Of a stretch of 64,000 nucleotides of DNA, positions 17,416-25,578 are shown piece by piece (position 1 is the stretch's first letter; every line of letters begins with the position of its first letter). Under the pieces are notes generated by a model. That model was not told where the DNA came from and did not search any database. It worked only from the letters and a program-made list of their open reading frames with translations. The translations under genes were made by a program, and so were the position numbers. The DNA comes from Nocardioides humi (GTDB lineage: Bacteria; Actinomycetota; Actinomycetes; Propionibacteriales; Nocardioidaceae): the NCBI RefSeq assembly GCF_006494775.1, contig NZ_CP041146.1:806001-870000 (forward strand). The letters run 5' to 3'.

Positions 17416-18123
17416 TCACTCGCCTGCGGGCGTGGTGGATCGGTCCTTCGGTTGCCGCCAGCCGGCGGGCACCTTGTCGACGGCGAGTCCCTTGTTGGGG
17501 GACGGGAGATGCTGCTCCTCGATGCTCACGACGTAACGGCGCCAGCCCGATCCTGCTTGGAACCTCGCCAGCCAGATCTCTGTTGTACCTAGCGGCTGGT
17601 CGAAGTCCCGCCGCGCGCGGCCCCGGAACCAGATGTCGGAGATGCCGTCCGGGAGGACGAGGTCACCGACGTGCTCGAGTGAGCCGTCCTCGTAGGAGTC
17701 GGAGAGCCGGTAGAAGTAGTGGCCGCCTTCCTTGTGGCCGCGCGCAAACAGAAAGAGGTGCCGTTCGTCGGCTGGCTGGCCCAGCAGTTTGTCGAGATTC
17801 TCCTTCGCCCAGGTCTCGGCGAGCATCTCGGTACACACCTCCGCGAGCTCGCCCAGGCGCACCGGGATTGACCCGCCCTCCTCCTGGGGCTTCCCCTCCC
17901 TCTTCGCGGCCGCCCATGTGGCCATGAGGCTCGTGGCCGGGGGTGACGTGATCTCGACGATGCCGCGACGCTCGTGGTCGTCGGGGTAGGTCCAGGTGCC
18001 GTCGGGCATCTTGTTGCCGGCGCCAGCGTCCGCGAGCTTGATGTCGACCGCGAGGACCTGCTCCATGGCGAGGAACGCGATCTCTTCTTCACGACTTGTC
18101 TTCGCGCCCGCTGCGTTGCCCAT
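17416..18123 (-). CDS. Unknown protein next to the ABC-3C operon
   Basis: 235 residues from ATG 18123. No family recognised. The N-terminus is helical and acidic (SREEEIAFLAMEQVL), followed by VDIKLADAGAGNKMPDG and RRGIVEITSP, a D-x(n)-E-I-T arrangement that could be a degenerate PD-(D/E)xK nuclease core, then LFLFARGHKEGGHYFYRL. An open frame continues to an upstream GTG/ATG at 18168. Same strand as the defence operon and inside the same 13.2-18.5 kb block, so a defence-related role is plausible but unproven. Confidence 0.55.
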   Translation of the reverse strand: MGNAAGAKTSREEEIAFLAMEQVLAVDIKLADAGAGNKMPDGTWTYPDDHERRGIVEITSPPATSLMATWAAAKREGKPQEEGGSIPVRLGELAEVCTEMLAETWAKENLDKLLGQPADERHLFLFARGHKEGGHYFYRLSDSYEDGSLEHVGDLVLPDGISDIWFRGRARRDFDQPLGTTEIWLARFQAGSGWRRYVVSIEEQHLPSPNKGLAVDKVPAGWRQPKDRSTTPAGE

Positions 18124-18807
18124 GGCTCGGAGGGTAGCTGGTGGGAGCGCTCCGCCCGCCCGCGTCACGAGGCGGTCTTCCCCGGGGGCCGGTCTCGGCG
18201 CTCACGACACCGTCGCGACGGGCCGTTGGCCTCGAGTAACGTCCGCTCGACCACGCTGCGGTCGATTTCCGACCCTGACTACTCGTGGTGGCCCAAGCAG
18301 AATGCCGGCGTACCTTACTAAGGACGTGCTGATCGCCGAGCGCCCCGACGGCGATGCGACTGGCCGTACACGGACAGGGCCGACAGACGGGCCCAACGTC
18401 TACTTTGACGAGACCTACCGATCAGGTCGGCTCCGTCAAGGCTGCCCGCGAGAAGGTCGGCAATCTTCGCTGCGTCTCGACAGTCAGTGTCGAGATGCAG
18501 CGAACATTTCCAAACGGACCAGATGGTTCTTTCAACACTGATCAGCTAGACATTCGGCGTCTGGTCAAGGACCGCACGAGGCGAGCCGGGGATAGATCCG
18601 GGCGGGGCCATCGCCAACGACGTCCGGCGCTGGGCCAGGTTGTTGGGTGCCGAGTTCTCAGAGCGCCGCGAACCCCAGCTCGAGGCTGGGCCTCCGGACG
18701 CAGGCAGGTGGCTGTTGCTCAAGGACTTCGCTGAGGTGAACCAGCTTGGCTAGAACAGACCAGCCGTGGCAGTGTCCGTACGCTTTCCGAAGTGAGGAAG
18801 GTGTGTA
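18124..18807. other. Long non-coding stretch with the cargo-border repeat
   Basis: 684 bases without a credible gene. It contains the 31-bp inverted repeat at 18470-18500 and, 46 bases after it, TAGACATTC (18547-18555), which is also found 45 bases after the repeat at 27.8 kb. The last ~40 bases are the leader of the PIN-domain gene. Confidence 0.5.
18470..18500. repeat. Cargo-border inverted repeat, copy 2
   Basis: Arms CTGCGTCTCGACA (18470-18482) and TGTCGAGATGCAG (18488-18500) with a 5-base loop; one mismatch. It matches copy 3 at 27786-27816 in arms, loop length and flanking CAATCTTC. Confidence 0.75.
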
Positions 18808-19680
18808 GTGGACCGTCGAAACATGGTCTGGCCCATGAGCGGCACAGGCGACCACCTGGCCGAGACGCTACGGTCGGCCGCGAACGCCACCCACTCGGTG
18901 TCCGGGGGCGCAACCGACGTCGTCGACGGCTATCTGCGCTGGGCGGCCGACCAGATCCGCATGCTTCAGGGAATGCTCTCCCCCAGCGATCTGGACCGGT
19001 TGATCACCACCCCGCGCTACTGGGCGACGCAGGCGGACAGGACCTCTGTCCTCACCACCGTCAACGTGATCACCGACGAGCTCCAGCATCGCCGGCGGGT
19101 ACTCGAGGCGACTGCGGATGCCGTCGCGCAGCAAGCCGAGGCGTGGTCGCCAAACGACGGTCAGTTCACCAACTACGTGTTGATCGACACCAACTTTTGG
19201 ATGGAGAAGACCTCCAGGGATCTCGATGCCCTGGACTGGCACCAAGCGCTCGCCGACGCCACCGGGCTCAGTCACCCGGCAATGCAGGACGAGCTGCGGA
19301 TCGTGGTCCCGCTGTTGGTGATCGACGAACTCGATGAGAAGTCACACCGCCGCGACACACGTCCGAAGGTCCTCGGTGCCACCAAGTTCCTCTACAACCT
19401 GCTGGCTGACAATCCAGGCAAGCCGCGCCAGATCCGTGATGAGACGCCCGCGCGGGGCGCCGTAACTGCGCAACTCCTGTTCGACCCGTTGAGCCACCGA
19501 CGGCTGCCAAACAACGATGACGAGTTGGTCGAGCGTCTGCTCGTGCTGCGCGACTTCATCGGCCACCCGGCGAGTCAGATGTTCTTTCTCACCCAAGACG
19601 GGGGTGCCGCGTTCCGTGCCGGCGCCTCCGGGCTGATGCCGCGGCATGCACCTACCCCACCAAGGACCAAGGGAGACTGA
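18808..19680 (+). CDS. PIN-domain protein (putative ribonuclease)
   Basis: 290 residues from GTG 18808 with GAGGAAGG ahead. The first ~120 residues are a helical domain (DVVDGYLRWAADQIRML). A PIN core follows: VLIDTNFWM (Asp127, first acidic residue), VPLLVIDELDEKS (~170-180), DDELVERLLVLRDF and FFLTQDGGAAFRAG (last acidic position). PIN domains are Mg-dependent RNases, often toxins. No antitoxin-like partner gene lies beside it, so it is more likely an effector or RNA-processing enzyme than a classical VapC. Confidence 0.75.
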   Translation: MDRRNMVWPMSGTGDHLAETLRSAANATHSVSGGATDVVDGYLRWAADQIRMLQGMLSPSDLDRLITTPRYWATQADRTSVLTTVNVITDELQHRRRVLEATADAVAQQAEAWSPNDGQFTNYVLIDTNFWMEKTSRDLDALDWHQALADATGLSHPAMQDELRIVVPLLVIDELDEKSHRRDTRPKVLGATKFLYNLLADNPGKPRQIRDETPARGAVTAQLLFDPLSHRRLPNNDDELVERLLVLRDFIGHPASQMFFLTQDGGAAFRAGASGLMPRHAPTPPRTKGD

Positions 19681-19892
19681 TCCGCGAGGACCAGAAGCCG
19701 AGGAGTTCGCGAAGCGCATCCCTCATCGCTCGTTCGAACGCCAAGTCGCGCTCGAAGCTGACCCTGCGCGCGGTCCTCGACACGAGCTGCAGCGTGCACC
19801 TCTTCGATCGCGCTGGCGAACATGCCCGACGAGGTGGGCAACTTGCTCATGCTGGCCGTAGGAAGTATTGACCGGCCCAATCGATCTGTCGC

Positions 19893-20120
19893 TCAGCCCT
19901 TCGGCGGGTGAGGGTCGTTGCCGTATGAGTTGCGCTCTCCGATCTTGCCGTCCTTCTTGTGAATCAGGTGCTCGACGCCATCCTTCTTCGCCGCTGCGCG
20001 ACCGGCCGCCTGCGCCTCGGCCTTGGTGTCGTGCGTACTCGAAGCGCGCTTTCCACCCTCGCGGCGGTTGGCCCACCCGTCCTCGGTCGGCACCGTGTGA
20101 ATGTTCTTCTTGTCGGCCAT
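19893..20120 (-). CDS. DUF2188 protein
   Basis: 75 residues from ATG 20120 with GGAAGGGAAAC ahead. The pattern (IHTVPTEDGWANRREGGKRASS..TKAEAQAAGRAAAKK..EHLIHKKDGKIGERNSYG) is DUF2188: a beta hairpin, one helix, then a conserved basic strand. Function unknown; such genes are common in mobile and defence-rich regions. Divergent from the next membrane-protein gene. Confidence 0.8.
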   Translation of the reverse strand: MADKKNIHTVPTEDGWANRREGGKRASSTHDTKAEAQAAGRAAAKKDGVEHLIHKKDGKIGERNSYGNDPHPPKG

Positions 20121-20284
20121 AACCGTTTCCCTTCCGGCGCCCTCCGGCGAGGGGGCCAAGGCTGCCATCATCTCAGTCCATCTGGACCCGTGGACGGGTC
20201 CACTTCCTGCAGTGAGCGCGGCACCCACGGAAAGAGCTTTCGGCTCAGCGAATGCTCCGATTCAGGCAACTAGGCTCTGTCGTC

Positions 20285-20752
20285 ATGGCCGCACGCGACT
20301 GGGATCCGGAGTACCGGTTGATGCTTGAGGAGGCCAGGCGGTCGATCGACCGACAAAGCGAGCGCGTACAGACGGTGCGCGAGCGCGCCATTGGCTTGGT
20401 CGGCTTCGGTGCCATTGTGGCGGCCGCCTTCGGCCTCGGTGACACCCGTGCCGTCGATATCGTCGGTATCCTCGCCCTCCTGGCTTTCGTCGTGGTCGCC
20501 GGGAGTGCGCTATACATCTTGAAGCCGCGCGTGTTCAAGTTCGAGTTGAGCGCACGGCTGATCGAGTCGACTCTCGACCTGCCGAGCTACGAGGGGATCG
20601 CCCACCTCCACTACAGCTTGGCTATCCGCCACGATGAACACCACGCGTACAACTATCGGAAGCTTGAGCACATGCAGACGGCGATCGCGATCGGCGTGCT
20701 CGGACTGTCAATCGAAACAGTCGCGCTGGTGGTCCGGCTCATGCTTTCATGA
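20285..20752 (+). CDS. Three-helix membrane protein, SLATT-like topology
   Basis: 155 residues; ATG 20285 is preferred over an ATG at 20252 because MAARDWDPEYRLMLEEARRS starts the amphipathic helix. A coiled helix with paired basic residues precedes two adjacent transmembrane helices (ERAIGLVGFGAIVAAAFGL, VGILALLAFVVVAGSALYIL), then a cytosolic stretch and a third C-terminal helix. The layout resembles SLATT-type pore effectors of nucleotide-dependent defence systems, but no family match can be proven by eye and no cyclase-like partner is adjacent. It overlaps the next small gene by four bases. Confidence 0.55.
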   Translation: MAARDWDPEYRLMLEEARRSIDRQSERVQTVRERAIGLVGFGAIVAAAFGLGDTRAVDIVGILALLAFVVVAGSALYILKPRVFKFELSARLIESTLDLPSYEGIAHLHYSLAIRHDEHHAYNYRKLEHMQTAIAIGVLGLSIETVALVVRLMLS

Positions 20753-20904
20753 TCCGCATGAGTGACGACACGGCACCGCCGGAGCGTCCGGAGCCGCCGG
20801 AGCGGCCGCGGCTTGAGCCGCTTCCGGATCCCGTGGTTCCAGATATCCGTGAGTCCCCTCAACCCGAGCAGAGGCCGGGGCGAGTCGAGACTCGGGGCGA
20901 CTGA
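20749..20904 (+). CDS. Small Pro/Glu-rich protein
   Basis: 51 residues; ATG 20749 overlaps the previous stop (ATGA), suggesting translational coupling. Almost half the residues are Pro, Glu or Arg (PPERPEPPERPRLEPLPDP). No homologue recognised; possibly an accessory of the membrane protein. Confidence 0.45.
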   Translation: MIRMSDDTAPPERPEPPERPRLEPLPDPVVPDIRESPQPEQRPGRVETRGD

Positions 20905-21248
20905 CTGAAGCCGAGACCGCGGGCCTTGCGACGCGGCGGTGCGCTGCGCCAGGAGCCTCCCGCTCCGTGGGTCGCGTGCCGTGGCACCCGATGAGGGCAA
21001 GGTCGCCGAGACAATGGCCCTCACCATCGAGCCGCGTGCGGCAAGCCATACGGCGAGCAAGTCGGGCCTGGCGTTGAAGGGCTCGACCGCGTGCCCGATC
21101 GTCGGGCGTCTCATATGGCGCACCCTTGAGGACGCGCTCCTTGATGTGTCACAGAGGATCGGTCACCGGGGCAGATGAGACTTCGCCCGCGAAACCGCGT
21201 GGGATTCAACTTGGTGGCCAAACGCATCACGCGCAGAGCGCCGAGTCG
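20905..21248. other. Intergenic, no gene seen
   Basis: 344 bases between convergent genes. No tRNA, terminator with a U-tract or plausible small gene was recognised. Confidence 0.5.
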
Positions 21249-22625
21249 TCAGGTGCCGATCTCGCGGTGGACGCCGCCAGCAGCGGTGTTGACCCCCTCG
21301 GCCAGGGTGGGGTGGATGTGGATGGCGTTCGCGAGGTCGCTGTAGCTGGCGCCGCAGGTCATCGCGATAACCGCCTCGTGGACCAGGTTCCCGCCCTCGG
21401 GGCCGGCGATGTGGCAGCCCAAGATCTGGTCGGTGGCGGCGTCGACGACGAACTTGACCAGGCCGCGGGTGTTGCCGATGGCACGCGCTTTGACGACCCC
21501 GGTGAAGTCCTGTCGGCCGATCAGCACGTCGAAGCCGGCGGCCCGGGCGGCCGGCTCGGTCATCCCGACGGAACCGACCTCGGGGTCGGTGAAGACCGCG
21601 TGCGGCACGATCCGGCCAGCAATGGAGCGGTCCTGGTTGCGGAAGGTGGTGCGGTAGGCGATGTCGGCGTCGTGGCGGGCGGTGTGGGTGAACATCGGGC
21701 CGCCGCGGATGTCGCCGAGCGCCCACACCCCCTCGACAGGAGTCTTCAGCTGGTCGTCGACGGGCAGGAACCCCTGCTCGTCGGGCTCGAGGCCGAGGTG
21801 CTCCACGCCGAGGTGGTCGGTGTTGGGGGTGCGGCCGGCGGCGATGAGCAGGTGGGTTCCGGTGATCTCGCCGGACTCGTCGCCCTGGCAGCCGACCCGG
21901 ATCCGACCGGGCTCGCCTTCGACCGCGGTGCATGTCGTGGCGGTGAGCACGGTGAGCCCGTCGGCGTCGAATCCGGCCGCCATGGCTGCGGAGATGTCGG
22001 GGTCCTCGCCAGGTAGTAGCCGGTCGGCACGCTGAATGACGGTGACCCGGGAGCCGAAGCGGGCGAACATCTGGGCGAACTCGGTACCGATGTAGCCGCC
22101 GCCCACCACGATCAGGTGCTCGGGCAGCTCGGTCAGGTCCAGCAGGGTGCGCGAGGTGTAGTGCGGCGTCGTATCGAGGCCGTCGATGGGTGGGCGGGTG
22201 GTTCGCATCCCGGTGACTAGGAAGACCTTGTCGGCCTCGATCTCGGTGCCGCCCATCCGCAGCCGGCGAGGTGCCACGAAGCGTCCCTCGGCGGGGTAGA
22301 GGTCGAGCCGGTCGGCCTTGGCGACCGCCTTGTAGGAGCCGTTGCGGATGGTGTCGATGATCGCGTCCTTGCGGGCCACGACGGCGGGGAGGTCGACGGC
22401 GGGCGCCGCGACCTTGATGCCGTACTCCTGAGCCCGGCGGATCTGGTGGGCCAGGGCAGCCGAGGCGATCATCGTCTTTGTGGGGATGCAGCCTCGGTTC
22501 AGGCAGGTCCCGCCGAGCCTCTCCTTCTCGACGAAGGCGACACTCCCGTGCCGGGCCGCACGCAGGGCCAGGGGGAGCCCGGCCATGCCGCCGCCGATCA
22601 CCAGGGTGTCGTAGCGTTCGGTCAT
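21249..22625 (-). CDS. FAD-dependent pyridine nucleotide-disulfide oxidoreductase (MerA-like)
   Basis: 458 residues from ATG 22625. FAD-binding GGGMAGLPLALRAA at the N-terminus, redox pair in GGTCLNRGCIPTK (Cys41/Cys46), an NAD(P)-binding GGGYIGTEFAQMFARFG, a second FAD motif ALGDIRGGP and a C-terminal HPTLAEGVN with the His-Glu dyad. It lacks the C-terminal vicinal cysteines of mercuric reductase, so it is a general disulfide reductase-like member. It is last in the mercury operon, where it could regenerate a thiol carrier for the CcdA/thioredoxin pair (inference). Confidence 0.8.
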   Translation of the reverse strand: MTERYDTLVIGGGMAGLPLALRAARHGSVAFVEKERLGGTCLNRGCIPTKTMIASAALAHQIRRAQEYGIKVAAPAVDLPAVVARKDAIIDTIRNGSYKAVAKADRLDLYPAEGRFVAPRRLRMGGTEIEADKVFLVTGMRTTRPPIDGLDTTPHYTSRTLLDLTELPEHLIVVGGGYIGTEFAQMFARFGSRVTVIQRADRLLPGEDPDISAAMAAGFDADGLTVLTATTCTAVEGEPGRIRVGCQGDESGEITGTHLLIAAGRTPNTDHLGVEHLGLEPDEQGFLPVDDQLKTPVEGVWALGDIRGGPMFTHTARHDADIAYRTTFRNQDRSIAGRIVPHAVFTDPEVGSVGMTEPAARAAGFDVLIGRQDFTGVVKARAIGNTRGLVKFVVDAATDQILGCHIAGPEGGNLVHEAVIAMTCGASYSDLANAIHIHPTLAEGVNTAAGGVHREIGT

Positions 22626-22659
22626 CGAACTCTCCGTTCAGGATCGTCGCGGGGCGGCG

Positions 22660-23016
22660 TCACCGTGTCGGTGGGCGGCAGCCTCGGCGCTGGGTTCGAC
22701 GGTGTACCAGCCACGCCGCGACCGCCAGCGCGGCGCCCGCCGCGAAGAATGGCCAGCTCGCCGGGCCGCCGGCGGCGGCTGTCCCGACTCCTGCGGTGCC
22801 GGCGGTTGCAGCGCCGCCGGCGAGCACCGCTCCGCCGCAGCACAGGCCGACCAGGGACAGGCCCGCGCCGAGCAGGGTCGAGAGCGCGCCGAGGCCGCCC
22901 AGGCCAGCAGCGACTGAGTAGCCCGCCGCCCTGCGAGCCCAGCCAGGTGCCCAGCGCGGTGCCCAGCCTGGGGCACGGGCACCCGCGCGCTCAGCGGTGA
23001 CTGGTAGCCGGCGCAT
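22660..23016 (-). CDS. Small Cys-containing membrane protein of the mer operon
   Basis: 118 residues from ATG 23016, overlapping the end of ccdA by 26 bases. A basic leader, then two hydrophobic segments (STLLGAGLSLVGLCCGGAVLAGGA and SWPFFAAGAALAVAAWL) with a vicinal Cys pair in the first. Vicinal Cys in a membrane helix is the hallmark of MerT-type Hg(II) importers, so a metal-transport role is plausible. The family is not certain. Confidence 0.6.
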   Translation of the reverse strand: MRRLPVTAERAGARAPGWAPRWAPGWARRAAGYSVAAGLGGLGALSTLLGAGLSLVGLCCGGAVLAGGAATAGTAGVGTAAAGGPASWPFFAAGAALAVAAWLVHRRTQRRGCRPPTR

Positions 23017-23953
23017 CGGTTTGATCCTTGTGCTCGTCGGGGCCTGCGCCTGGGGCGCAGCAGTCCCCGGCCGAGGAGTCGATATCGGGCGTGTGGGTGA
23101 TGGCGGTGTTGTTCGCAGAGTGCGTGGCGCAGGTGCGGTATCGGTGGAGGACTCCGACGGCGATCACGGTCAGCACCGCCGCGATGCTGAGCCAGGCCAC
23201 GCCCGCGGTGTGCTCCTCGAGCCAGTCGGCGGCGGCGGTGGAGACCCGCGTCATAGCGGTGCTGCGGCTTCCGTCGCCGGTGGCGGCGGGGTACCAGTAC
23301 CAGGCTAGGTAGGCGCCGGTCACGAGCAGCACCACGGCGGTGATCCGGGTGGCGTACCGGGCGATCGCGGCGATCCGGCGGATCAGGACCGCGCCCGCTG
23401 CCGCGGTACCGACCGCGACCAGGAGCAGGATCGTGGCCGACCCCAGCGCGTAGGCGGCGAAGACCGCGAGCAGGCCCGTGAAGGTCGCGGTGGCCTGGGC
23501 TTGGGCGATCACTGCGAGTAGGACACCGAAGGTGCACGACAGCGAGGCCGCGGCGTAGCCGACGCCGAAGCCCACCATCCGACCGGTTCCCGGCGCACCG
23601 GGGCGCGGCGCGCGGTGCATGGCGGGAAGCCGGACCCCCAAGCCGTGGCCGGCGAGCATGACGACGCCGACAAGGACCAGGGCGACGCCGATGGCCAGGC
23701 CCAGCCAGGGTGCGGCCCCGATCACCGCGTGGGCGCCGGCGCTGACCGCGATGCCCATGGCCGTCAGTGTCCCGGCGAACCCGAGGGTCAGGGCGGCACC
23801 GGCCCGCAGCGAACGGGCCAGCCGCACCGGTGTCGGTGCATCGTGGGTGTCGCCGATGGTGTAGGTGAACCAGGCGGGCAGCAGCGCGAACCCGCAGGGG
23901 TTGACCGGGGCGAGCATGCCGGCCGCAAAGGCGAGCGCGAGCAGTCCGTTCAC
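22991..23953 (-). CDS. CcdA/DsbD-like thiol transporter
   Basis: 320 residues from GTG/ATG 23953. Seven or so transmembrane helices, with the conserved redox cysteines in VNPCGFALLP (helix 1) and SLSCTFGV (helix 4), as in CcdA. It moves reducing electrons from the cytoplasm to an external thioredoxin-like partner. The start overlaps the thioredoxin lipoprotein's stop by four bases, which makes that lipoprotein the likely partner. The His/Cys-rich C-terminal tail (DCCAPG) may bind Hg(II). Confidence 0.82.
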   Translation of the reverse strand: MNGLLALAFAAGMLAPVNPCGFALLPAWFTYTIGDTHDAPTPVRLARSLRAGAALTLGFAGTLTAMGIAVSAGAHAVIGAAPWLGLAIGVALVLVGVVMLAGHGLGVRLPAMHRAPRPGAPGTGRMVGFGVGYAAASLSCTFGVLLAVIAQAQATATFTGLLAVFAAYALGSATILLLVAVGTAAAGAVLIRRIAAIARYATRITAVVLLVTGAYLAWYWYPAATGDGSRSTAMTRVSTAAADWLEEHTAGVAWLSIAAVLTVIAVGVLHRYRTCATHSANNTAITHTPDIDSSAGDCCAPGAGPDEHKDQTDAPATSHR

Positions 23954-24504
23954 GAGGCGGTCACCTTGGCCAGCTCCGTGCGGATGGTGTCGGCTGAGGG
24001 TTCGACCGCCCGGAACGTCACGTTGTTGTCGGCGTCGAGAATCAGGACCGTGCTCAGCTGGGTGACTTCGTAGTCCGCGGTCAGGCCGCCGTCCTTGTCG
24101 ATCGTGTAGCCGACATCGCTAGCGTCGTAGCCGTTGAGGAACCTCTCGATGTCACCCGCAGTCTCGTACGCGGCCACGTCGACGACGACGAAGTTGGCCG
24201 CCGTTGGGTCATCGGCCTGCACCTTGGCCAGCGCGTTCGCAGTGGGACCGCACCCGCCACATTCGACGGAGAAGAACAGCAACACCGTCGGCCGCCCGCC
24301 GGGGACCTTGATCGGTTCCCCGACCACGGATTGCGCGGTGAACCCCGCACCGGACACTGAATTGCCTTGGGTCGCCGAGGTGGGCTGCTGGTCTTTCGAC
24401 AGTGAGCAGCCGGTCAAGGAGACTGCGAGCAGGGTCCCGACCGTGGCGATGAATAGGGCGGGTCGCTTGCGGCGGGTGCGGGGATCGGCAGGGCGGAGCA
24501 GCAC
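23950..24504 (-). CDS. Thioredoxin-like lipoprotein
   Basis: 184 residues from GTG 24504 (AGAGGA ahead). A type II signal peptide ends in a lipobox LTGC, so it is anchored outside the membrane. The thioredoxin fold follows: PTVLLFFSVECGGCGPT holds the CxxC pair (CGGC), and STVLILDADNNV the cis-Pro-region equivalent. Placed between MerT-like and CcdA genes, it likely receives electrons from CcdA. Its substrate may be Hg-thiolates or extracytoplasmic thiols (inference). Confidence 0.8.
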   Translation of the reverse strand: MLLRPADPRTRRKRPALFIATVGTLLAVSLTGCSLSKDQQPTSATQGNSVSGAGFTAQSVVGEPIKVPGGRPTVLLFFSVECGGCGPTANALAKVQADDPTAANFVVVDVAAYETAGDIERFLNGYDASDVGYTIDKDGGLTADYEVTQLSTVLILDADNNVTFRAVEPSADTIRTELAKVTAS

Positions 24505-24505
24505 G

Positions 24506-24823
24506 TCAGTGGTCCTCTCGGGTGGACTCGGGGAGATCGGTGTGGCTGAGCTGAGGAGGGTTGCAGCAGTCGGCGGCATCTGAGCCGTTACGGCGCCGCG
24601 TCATGGTCCAGAGGACGGCGGCGGCGAGCACGGTGAGGGCGGCACCGATCAGCCAGGGGCTACCCAGCCAGCCTCCGATGACACCCAGCGCGCCCGCTGC
24701 GATCAGCGCCGGCCCCGCGCAGCAAACCACCATGAACAGGGCCGCCCCGGATCCGAGGAGCACCCCGGACGGCCCCGACCCGTCGGTCCGGTCCGGCGGC
24801 TCGTGCCTGTTGTTGTTCGACAT
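24506..24823 (-). CDS. MerT-like mercury transport protein
   Basis: 105 residues from ATG 24823. Two membrane helices; the first contains a vicinal Cys pair (FMVVCCAGPALIAAGAL), the Hg(II)-binding signature of MerT/MerF-type importers, and the tail has another (ADCCNPP). In the mer pathway such proteins bring Hg(II) inside for reduction by MerA. It lies between merB and the thioredoxin lipoprotein. It is shorter than MerT (~116) and longer than MerF. Confidence 0.7.
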   Translation of the reverse strand: MSNNNRHEPPDRTDGSGPSGVLLGSGAALFMVVCCAGPALIAAGALGVIGGWLGSPWLIGAALTVLAAAVLWTMTRRRNGSDAADCCNPPQLSHTDLPESTREDH

Positions 24824-24878
24824 GGTTGGTCCCTTGCTGGCTGGTCGTCTCTGGTCGGTGGGTCTGGGGTGGCAGTGG

Positions 24879-25547
24879 TCAGCAGCAGTGGTGCTTCCCG
24901 GTGGCGTCCGGCGCCGGTGCGGTTCCGGCCGTGGCGCGGTCGAGCATCGTGGCGGTCAGATCGGTGGCCAGCCGGTAGGCATCGGCCACCGGGAGGACTT
25001 CGCCTCCCGGGTGGGCGTTCAGCCACGGCTGGGCGTCCTCGGCGGAGGTGAAGTAGTGGACCTGGTTGCAGAAGGACGACCGGATCGACGTCAGGTCCTC
25101 GGGGTTGACCAGGGAGACCACCGCGGTGGCCGGTTCGACCGCGGTCACGCCGGTGGGCGTCGCGGTCACCCGGACTGTTCCGCCGCTGGTCGGGGAGGTC
25201 GACTCGATCCTCGCCGCCCGGTCGATGACGACAGGGAAGATCAGCGTGTCCAGGGCACACCAGGTGTAGAGCTCCTCTCCGTCCACGGTGAACCGGTGCC
25301 GGGTCGGCCGCAGCGTCAGGCCCTGGCCCACGATGTGGCCCTCGTCGTCGTACTCGGTCTCCGGCGTCGCCGCCAGCGCGGCCAGCGTGGCCTCCACGCT
25401 GCGCCCGGCCGCCCGGGCCAGGTCGCTGATCGCGACCGGTTCACCATCCGCCAGCAACCGCAGCAGCGGCACCAGCAGGGCCGGATCAAGCCCGGACTCG
25501 TTCGGGGAGACCAGGCGGTCGTTGAGGTCTTGGCTGAGAGCGGTCAT
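24879..25547 (-). CDS. merB: Organomercurial lyase MerB
   Basis: 222 residues from ATG 25547. The catalytic trio is intact: Cys97 and Asp100 in ELYTWCALDTLIFP and Cys160 in IRSSFCNQVHYF, matching Cys96, Asp99 and Cys159 of the plasmid R831b enzyme. A winged-helix-like N-terminal domain (DLARAAGRSVEATLAAL) precedes it. MerB cleaves the C-Hg bond of organomercurials and hands Hg(II) to MerA, whose gene is directly upstream (31-base gap). It ends in a His-His-Cys-Cys tail, possibly for metal hand-over. Confidence 0.95.
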   Translation of the reverse strand: MTALSQDLNDRLVSPNESGLDPALLVPLLRLLADGEPVAISDLARAAGRSVEATLAALAATPETEYDDEGHIVGQGLTLRPTRHRFTVDGEELYTWCALDTLIFPVVIDRAARIESTSPTSGGTVRVTATPTGVTAVEPATAVVSLVNPEDLTSIRSSFCNQVHYFTSAEDAQPWLNAHPGGEVLPVADAYRLATDLTATMLDRATAGTAPAPDATGKHHCC

Positions 25548-25578
25548 CAGGGTGGTTCCTTCCGGGACGTTCGGGTGG

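Noticed and set aside
18354..18734. Possible 126-residue gene over the 18.5 kb repeat
   Set aside because: No ribosome site or family-like sequence; the equivalent region at 27.8 kb does not keep the frame, so the similarity is in DNA, not protein.
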